A DNA stretch of 8,838 bases, taken from DASZMJ01 sp035551935 (GTDB taxonomy: Bacteria; Planctomycetota; Planctomycetia; Isosphaerales; Isosphaeraceae). The stretch lies in assembly GCA_035551935.1 (NCBI GenBank), contig DASZMJ010000213.1, positions 1 to 8,838 on the forward strand, given 5' to 3'. Below, piece by piece: positions 4,378-8,838 of this stretch (position 1 is the stretch's first letter; the number at the start of each line of letters is the position of its first letter). The notes under the pieces are model-generated. The model did not search any database and had not been told where the DNA came from. It worked only from the letters and a program-made list of their open reading frames with translations. Position numbers and translations under genes: made by a program.

Positions 4378-7300
4378 TTAAACATGGGATGCCACCGCCT
4401 GAAGGTCCGCCTCCGGTGCGAAGCCGCGGCGGAGGGTGTTCTCGGTGACGACTCGGGTCAGCAGGAACTCGCGGAGGTAGTCGGTGCCGCCGGCCTTGGT
4501 GCCGATGCCGGAGAGCTTGAAGCCGCCGAACGGCTGGCGGTAGACGAGGGCGCCGGTGACGGGGCGGTTGATGTAGAGGTTGCCGACCCGGAAGTCGCGG
4601 CGGACCGTGGCGATGTGGCCGGGGCTCCGCGAGTAGAGGCCGCCGGTCAGGGCGTATTCGGTGCCGTTGGCAATCGCGAGCGCGTCGGCCAGGTCGCGCG
4701 CCTTGAGGACCGCCAGGACCGGGCCGAAGATCTCCTCCTGCGCCACCCGCGCCTCGGGCCGCACGTCGGCCACGATCAGGGGGCCGACGAAATGGCCTTT
4801 CGCGGCCAACTCGCCGACGTTGATGTCGAGGACGACGCGGCCTTCCTGGCGGGCGATCTCGCGATACTTCGAGATACGCTCGCGCGCCTCGGCGTCGATG
4901 ACGGGCCCGACGACCGTGTCAGGGTCCTCCGCCGGCCCGATCGACAAGGCGCGGGCGGCCTCGACGAGTCGGTCGAGGAAGGCCGCGTAGACCCCGTCGA
5001 GGACGATCACCCGCGAGCAGGCCGAGCACTTCTGGCCCGAGTAGCCGAAGGCGCTGTGGAGCACGCCGACGACCGCCTCGTCGAGGTCGGCGTCGTCGTC
5101 GATGATGATGGCGTTCTTGCCCCCCATCTCGGCGATCACGCGCTTGACGTGGTCCTGCCCCTTCGGCGTCTCGGCGGCCTTGCGGTGGATCTCCAGGCCG
5201 ACGGGCCGCGAGCCGGTGAACGCGATCAGGTCGACGCGCGGGTCAGACACGAGCACGGGGCCGACCTCCTCGCCGATTCCGGGGAGATAATTCAAGACGC
5301 CCGGCGGCAGGCCGGCCTCGTCGAGTACCTCGAAAAGCAAGGCCCCCATGACCATCGACTGCTCGGCCGGCTTGAGAACGACGGCGTTGCCGGTCACGAG
5401 CGCGGCGACGGTCATGCCGGTCGGGATCGCCAGCGGGAAGTTCCAGGGGGGAATCACGACGGCGACGCCCCGGCCGACGTGCTCGACGGCGTTGGTCTCG
5501 CCGGGCAGGTCGCGGCGGTCGGGCTCGTCGAGGCGGACCATCTCGCGGGCGTAGAACTCGCAGAAGTCGATCGCCTCGGCGACGTCGGCATCGGCCTCGC
5601 GCCAGGGCTTGCCGCACTCGAAGACCTCCCACGCCGCCAGCTCGAACCGCCGCCGCTTCATGATCGCCGCGGCCCGGACTAGGACGTCGGCCCGCTCACG
5701 CGCCGGCGTCGCCGACCAGGACGGGAAGGCCGCGCGGGCCGCGGCGATGGCCGCATCGGCATGCTTCGGCTCGGCCTTGGCGACGACGGCGACGAGCCGC
5801 GAGCGATCGGAGGGATCATGTCGCGTCAGCTCGGAATCGGCGCGGATCGACTGCCCGCCGATCCGCAACGAATACGGACTGCCGAGCTTGCCGCGGACCT
5901 CGTCGAGCGCCCGACGCATCGACTCCCGGTGCTCGGGGCGGGTGAAGTCGGTGGGCGGCTCGTTGCGAAACGGCGGCAATTCCCCCGGCGCGGCGGCCGG
6001 GGCCCTGGGTTGAGACTTCCTGCCCCACATCGCTCCGACCTCCTCCGGATCGCGCAAGAGTTCATCGACATCGGCATCGGCGGCAAAACTGGCCTTGAGG
6101 AACGACTCGTTCGACGTGTTCTCGAGCAGGCGGCGGACGAGGTAGGCCATCCCCGGCAGCATGGCGCCATACGGCGTGTAGACCCGCACCCGGAGGCCGC
6201 GATCGGCCAGGGCGCGCTGGATCGGCTCGCCCATGCCGTGGAGCATCTGGAACTCGATCGCCCCCTCGGGCACCCGGTGGGCCTCGGCGGCGGCGAGGCT
6301 CGCGGCGATGCTCCGGACGTTGTGGCTACCGATGGCCGGTCGGAGCCGGTCGTGGTGCTCCATCAGGTACCTCGCGCAGCGCTCGAAGCTGGCGTCGGTG
6401 GCCCACTTCTGCTCGAAGACGGGCACCGGCCAGCCGACCTGCCGGGCGTGGATGACCTCGTAGTCCCAGTACGCCCCCTTGACCAGCCGGACCGTTACCG
6501 GCGTGCCGCGCGCCTCGACCCATTGCAGGAGAGAACGGAGGTCGTCGAGGGTCTCGTGCAGATACGCCTGCGCGACGATCCCCACGTCGGGCCAGTCGCG
6601 GAACTCGAGCTCGGAGAGGACGGCCTTGAAGATGTCGAACGTGAGATCCTTGTGGGCGAACTGCTCCATATCGACGTGGACATACGCGCCGACCTCGCGA
6701 GCCGTCCGCAGGATCGGCCGGAGGCGCTCCAGGACGCAGGCGGTGGTCGTCTCGGCGTGGAGGGCGTCGAAGCGGGGGGTCAAACTCGTCAGCTTGAGCG
6801 AGAGGTTCGCCCTCGGGATCGGCCCGCGGTCGTCGCGGTCGATCCGGGGGATCTCCGGCTCGCGCGCCAGCGGCCCGGCGAGGCCGCGGACCAGGTCGAG
6901 GCACGTCTGCTGGTAGGCGTCGGCCTCGGCCTCGCTGATGATTGCCTCGCCGAGCAGGTCGGCGGTGAAGGCCAGGCCGCGGCCTCGGAGCCGCTTCACC
7001 GTCCGGAACGCCTCGGCCGGGGTCGAGCCGGCGATGAACCGCCGCGCCATCCTCGTCGCCGCCGACCGCGCCAGGCCCGCCAGGACCCTCGCGCCGAGTG
7101 GCCCGCCCGGCGCGATCGCCAGCGGGGCACGAAGGACGGCGGGGACGTGGCCGTTGGCCTCGTCGAGGTACTCGCCCAGGTGCCGACGGACCGCCTCGTC
7201 CTCGCGCAAGGTGGGCAAGGCGTCGATGAACCGGAAGAGCTGGACCTTGACGGCCGGGTCGCCCATGGTCAGGTCCATGAGCCGGTCGTCCCACCACGCT

Positions 7301-7476
7301 CGCTTCCACGGCGATGGCCCCCGGCCGATTGCCTCGAACAGCGCGCGGCCGATCTCCAGGGCCCTCGTCCCCTCGCCCGCCTTCCTCGACGCCTCGTGTC
7401 CGTCACGCATGGCCGGCGACACCATGATCAAGGAATGCCCCTTCCCATTTTCGGCGCCGATCTCCCTCCCTTGCAT
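4378..7476 (-). CDS. putA: Bifunctional proline dehydrogenase / L-glutamate gamma-semialdehyde dehydrogenase
   Basis: This 1032-residue enzyme oxidises proline to glutamate in two steps: FAD-dependent proline dehydrogenase, then NAD-dependent semialdehyde dehydrogenase. The PRODH barrel spans about 160-475, with VHVDMEQ (266-272), QAYLHETLDD (303-312), RLVKGAYWDYE (330-340), SHN (384-386), FQMLHGMGE (409-417) and YLVRRLLENTSNESFL (445-460). The aldehyde dehydrogenase half spans about 535-1010: PWNFPLAIP (677-685), FTGSRPVG (753-760), catalytic Glu783 in AEMGGK, nucleophile Cys817 in GQKCSAC, and EEIFGPV (914-920). Length and lack of an N-terminal ribbon-helix-helix domain fit the short PutA type without autoregulatory DNA binding. 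All key residues seen are present. The start is uncertain: ATG 7476 follows a GGGGG run by 6 bases, but TTG 7431 and ATG 7425 lie 6 and 12 bases after AAGGGG, and recognisable helices begin only near residue 38. Confidence 0.96.
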   Translation of the reverse strand: MQGREIGAENGKGHSLIMVSPAMRDGHEASRKAGEGTRALEIGRALFEAIGRGPSPWKRAWWDDRLMDLTMGDPAVKVQLFRFIDALPTLREDEAVRRHLGEYLDEANGHVPAVLRAPLAIAPGGPLGARVLAGLARSAATRMARRFIAGSTPAEAFRTVKRLRGRGLAFTADLLGEAIISEAEADAYQQTCLDLVRGLAGPLAREPEIPRIDRDDRGPIPRANLSLKLTSLTPRFDALHAETTTACVLERLRPILRTAREVGAYVHVDMEQFAHKDLTFDIFKAVLSELEFRDWPDVGIVAQAYLHETLDDLRSLLQWVEARGTPVTVRLVKGAYWDYEVIHARQVGWPVPVFEQKWATDASFERCARYLMEHHDRLRPAIGSHNVRSIAASLAAAEAHRVPEGAIEFQMLHGMGEPIQRALADRGLRVRVYTPYGAMLPGMAYLVRRLLENTSNESFLKASFAADADVDELLRDPEEVGAMWGRKSQPRAPAAAPGELPPFRNEPPTDFTRPEHRESMRRALDEVRGKLGSPYSLRIGGQSIRADSELTRHDPSDRSRLVAVVAKAEPKHADAAIAAARAAFPSWSATPARERADVLVRAAAIMKRRRFELAAWEVFECGKPWREADADVAEAIDFCEFYAREMVRLDEPDRRDLPGETNAVEHVGRGVAVVIPPWNFPLAIPTGMTVAALVTGNAVVLKPAEQSMVMGALLFEVLDEAGLPPGVLNYLPGIGEEVGPVLVSDPRVDLIAFTGSRPVGLEIHRKAAETPKGQDHVKRVIAEMGGKNAIIIDDDADLDEAVVGVLHSAFGYSGQKCSACSRVIVLDGVYAAFLDRLVEAARALSIGPAEDPDTVVGPVIDAEARERISKYREIARQEGRVVLDINVGELAAKGHFVGPLIVADVRPEARVAQEEIFGPVLAVLKARDLADALAIANGTEYALTGGLYSRSPGHIATVRRDFRVGNLYINRPVTGALVYRQPFGGFKLSGIGTKAGGTDYLREFLLTRVVTENTLRRGFAPEADLQAVASHV

Positions 7477-7481
7477 TGTAC

Positions 7482-7546
7482 ACCCCCGGAATCCCCCCGA
7501 CCCGGTCCGCCTGGGACCGTCCTCCCGGAAGTAGGGCTCCGGGGGT
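7482..7546 (-). promoter_or_regulatory. Possible RBS-sequestering structure in the putA leader
   Basis: On the minus strand ACCCCCGGA (7546 down to 7538) is exactly complementary to TCCGGGGGT (7490 down to 7482). The second arm holds the GGGGG run that would serve as ribosome-binding site for the ATG at 7476. A second perfect hairpin lies inside (CGGTCC 7519-7514, GGACCG 7508-7503, 5-base loop). If the transcript includes both arms, translation from 7476 could be damped by folding, with internal starts at 7431 or 7425 unaffected. This is read from complementarity only; the transcription start is unknown and GC-rich DNA yields such pairs by chance fairly often. Confidence 0.35.
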
Positions 7547-7608
7547 CAGGGGCCTGTGGCCAGGGTGGTCGTCAGGGCCGCCGCATCACGATGGCGATTT
7601 GACGTAAC

Positions 7609-7981
7609 TTGACGGCCGACCAGAACGGGCCCAAGCACCTGACGATGACCATCAACCCGCAGCCAGTTCGAGAAGCGGACCGAAACATCTCTTCGAACGG
7701 TTACGCGGGCCGGTCAACAAGGCCCTCGATGACGCCAAGCTCAAGCCCTCCGACATCGACGAGGTGGTCCTCGTCGGCGGCTCGACGCGGATGCCGCCAG
7801 ATCGAGACGCTGCTCGAGGAGGACACGGGAGGGCTGTCGGAAGCCGACATGGCGGCCGTCCGCGGCGCCATCGCCAGGGTGAACCGGGCGAAAGCGGGGG
7901 AAGACCCGGCCGCGATCCAGCGCACTCGACGACCTCCAGCGGGCTAGCCAGGCGATGGCCGAGCACCTCTCCGCCGCGTCT
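7609..7981 (+). pseudogene. dnaK: Decayed dnaK (Hsp70) fragment
   Basis: Pieces of DnaK lie in the right order but in different frames. TADQNGPKHLTMTI (frame of 7609) is followed by TRSQFEKRTE after a +1 shift near 7654. Then HLFERLRGPVNKALDD, through to DEVVLVGGSTRMP (7686-7796), follows another +1 shift at 7685. This is the end of the Hsp70 ATPase domain. After 7796 the sequence jumps to the C-terminal lid: QIETLLEEDTGGLSEADMAAV and AKAGEDPAAIQ (7798-7920), then ALDDLQRASQAMAEHL (7922-7969) after one more shift. The whole substrate-binding beta domain, roughly 220 codons by comparison with E. coli DnaK, is missing, as is the N-terminal ATPase part. No continuous reading frame covers the fragments, so no functional chaperone is made. 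It is probably the relic of a duplicated dnaK copy, since planctomycetes often carry several. Confidence 0.85.
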
Positions 7982-8096
7982 TTTCCGAACAGACATCGGC
8001 CCATCGACTGGTGAACCGACACATCCGCCTCGCGGTGAGTCATGCGGGCATACTTGATGGATCCGCGCGTCCAAGACAACGAGGCCCACTTCGGAC

Positions 8097-8126
8097 TTGA
8101 CACGTAAGTGTTTTCTTACGTATATT
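8097..8126 (+). promoter_or_regulatory. Sigma-70-like promoter of the ArsR-type gene
   Basis: TTGACA (8097-8102) matches the -35 consensus fully, and TATATT (8121-8126) is a good -10, with an 18-base spacer. The expected transcription start, about 7 bases after the -10, falls on the ATG at 8133. There is no Shine-Dalgarno sequence between, so the mRNA is probably leaderless. Surrounding DNA is GC-rich, which makes this AT-rich promoter stand out. Confidence 0.7.
8102..8121. promoter_or_regulatory. Inverted-repeat operator within the ArsR promoter
   Basis: ACGTAAG (8102-8108) and CTTACGT (8115-8121) are perfect 7-base inverted arms around a 6-base spacer. They fill the space between the -35 and -10 and overlap the edge of each. 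A dimeric winged-helix repressor bound here would block RNA polymerase, so autorepression by the adjacent ArsR-family protein is the natural reading. Binding is inferred. Confidence 0.68.
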
Positions 8127-8132
8127 GACGGC

Positions 8133-8465
8133 ATGGTGGTGATCCCCGATCGCGAGCCGGATGTCTTTGGGGCAATTCGCCATCCCGCGCGTCGCCGGAT
8201 GCTCGACCTCCTCGTCGAGGCCGACCGCTCCGTTCACACGATTGCGGGACATTTCCAGATGAGCCGCCCCGCCGTCTCCCAGCACCTCCGCATCCTGCTT
8301 GATGCCGGTCTCGTGACGGAGCAGCGGCATGGCAGAGAGCGCCGATATCGCCTCGTCCCCGCGCGGCTCGGTCCGGTGCGGGACTGGATCGCGCACTACG
8401 AGCGGTTCTGGGAGGACCACCTCCAGCGGCTCCAGAAGCATCTCACGAAAGGAGGCGAGAAATGA
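8133..8465 (+). CDS. ArsR-family winged-helix transcriptional repressor
   Basis: The 110-residue protein has the compact ArsR/SmtB winged-helix fold. The opening helix DVFGAIRHPARRRMLDLL (10-27) is typical. The helix-turn-helix runs from about 34 to 61 (VHTIAGHF, then MSRPAVSQHLRILLDAGLV as recognition helix), and the wing is VTEQRHGRERRYRL (61-74). The C-terminal helix (W85, YERFWEDHLQRL) is the kind found in ArsR regulators paired with small SRPBCC or DUF1801 genes. The protein has no cysteine at all, so the classic ELCVCDL metal site is absent and arsenic/metal sensing is unlikely. The ATG at 8133 fits the HTH start; an upstream TTG at 8097 coincides with the -35 box. Its stop overlaps the next start (ATGA), indicating translational coupling. 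The strong promoter and overlapping inverted repeat suggest autoregulation. Ligand unknown. Confidence 0.9.
   Translation: MVVIPDREPDVFGAIRHPARRRMLDLLVEADRSVHTIAGHFQMSRPAVSQHLRILLDAGLVTEQRHGRERRYRLVPARLGPVRDWIAHYERFWEDHLQRLQKHLTKGGEK
8448..8455 (+). promoter_or_regulatory. Shine-Dalgarno site for the DUF1801-family gene
   Basis: AAAGGAGG ends 6 bases before the ATG at 8462, inside the 3' end of the ArsR gene. With the leaderless first gene, it is the only strong ribosome-binding site in this two-gene unit, so the second protein may be made at a higher or independent rate. Confidence 0.75.
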
Positions 8466-8838
8466 CTGAGAATATCCGAAGCGCCAGGAGCACCACCAAG
8501 CAGGCCGCGAAGAAGGCGGCCGCGCGCCCCGGCCCGCGCGCGGACAAGGCCGACGGGGAAAGCGCCGTGCTCGAGACGATCGCCGCGATGCCGGGATCGG
8601 ATCGCGCCCTGGGCGAGCGGCTCCATGCGATCATCAAAGCCAGCGCGCCGGCCCTCTCGCCGAGGCTCTGGTACGGGATGCCCGCGTATGCCAAGGGCGG
8701 CAAGGTCGTCTGCTTCTTCCAAAGCGCGCAGAAGTTCAAGACGAGGTACGCGACGTTCGGCTTCATGCACGAGGCGAACCTCGACGAAGGCGCCATGTGG
8801 CCGACCGCCTTCGCGCTGAAGGAGTTGACCGCCGCCGA
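8462..8838 (+). CDS. DUF1801-family protein (YdhG/YdeI-like), 3' end beyond window
   Basis: Only the first 125 residues are present and no stop occurs before the window edge. Residues 1-34 are a basic Ala/Lys-rich tail. From about 36 the DUF1801 pattern appears: VLETIAAMP, ALGERLHAIIKASAPALSPRLWYGMPAYAKGGKVVCFFQ (about 49-87), with the hallmark 'W-Y-G-M-P-A-Y' near 70-76 and a following strand pair 'KFKTRYATFGF' (91-101). The biochemical function of this family is poorly established; some members have been linked to intracellular iron handling (frataxin-like proposals), which I would not apply here. It starts at the ATG overlapping the ArsR stop (8462-8465), so the two are almost certainly one operon, and the repressor probably controls this gene. 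The lysine-rich extension is longer than in many members. Confidence 0.85.
   Translation, partial: MTENIRSARSTTKQAAKKAAARPGPRADKADGESAVLETIAAMPGSDRALGERLHAIIKASAPALSPRLWYGMPAYAKGGKVVCFFQSAQKFKTRYATFGFMHEANLDEGAMWPTAFALKELTAA

Noticed and set aside
5761..7602. 613-codon plus-strand open frame antisense to putA
   Set aside because: Arg/Gly/Leu-rich shadow; the minus strand encodes full PutA with all catalytic motifs.

Overview
The window reads as a chromosomal segment of a GC-rich bacterium, most likely a planctomycete of the Isosphaera/Singulisphaera type. This is inferred from high-GC codon use with G/C third positions, kinesin-light-chain-type TPR proteins, ubiquitin-like conjugation genes, and AT-richer intergenic repeats of the 'CGCGGAGGACGCGGA' / 'CGCAGATGACGCAGA' kind. 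I saw no rRNA, tRNA, CRISPR array, transposase or phage gene.

Left part (about 1-2095), minus strand: three genes read right to left. They encode a membrane-anchored protein with a C-terminal RING-like zinc domain (1262-2095), a small YukD/EsaB-type ubiquitin-like protein (794-1093), and an E2 ubiquitin-conjugating-enzyme homologue with an intact HPN motif and active-site cysteine (58-738). Together they look like the E2, modifier and E3 of a bacterial ubiquitin-like system. No E1-like activator or JAB deconjugase lies inside the window, and the modifier ends in Gly-Arg-Arg rather than Gly-Gly. Conjugation is therefore a hypothesis. A repeat element sits just after the E2 stop.

Middle (2096-4377): a 540-base divergent gap, then a secreted TPR protein on the plus strand (2636-3475). 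It converges on a short tyrosine-rich secreted protein on the minus strand (3557-3871, GTG start). A gap with no evident gene leads to a repeat with perfect 19-base inverted arms (4277-4372), six bases below the putA stop codon.

Right part (4378-8838): a full-length bifunctional proline dehydrogenase / glutamate-semialdehyde dehydrogenase (putA, minus strand). Its upstream leader can fold so that the likely ribosome-binding region is paired. Next comes a decayed dnaK fragment (about 7609-7981) with three frameshifts and a large internal deletion. Last is a translationally coupled pair on the plus strand: an ArsR-family repressor (8133-8465), probably leaderless with an inverted-repeat operator inside its promoter, and a DUF1801-family protein (from 8462) cut by the window edge.

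The strongest candidate for an under-described system is the E2 / ubiquitin-like / membrane RING cluster. Prokaryotic E2-RING-YukD associations have been predicted by comparative genomics, so the family is not wholly new. This version has unusual features: a membrane-tethered RING, a modifier with a non-diglycine tail, and no neighbouring E1.
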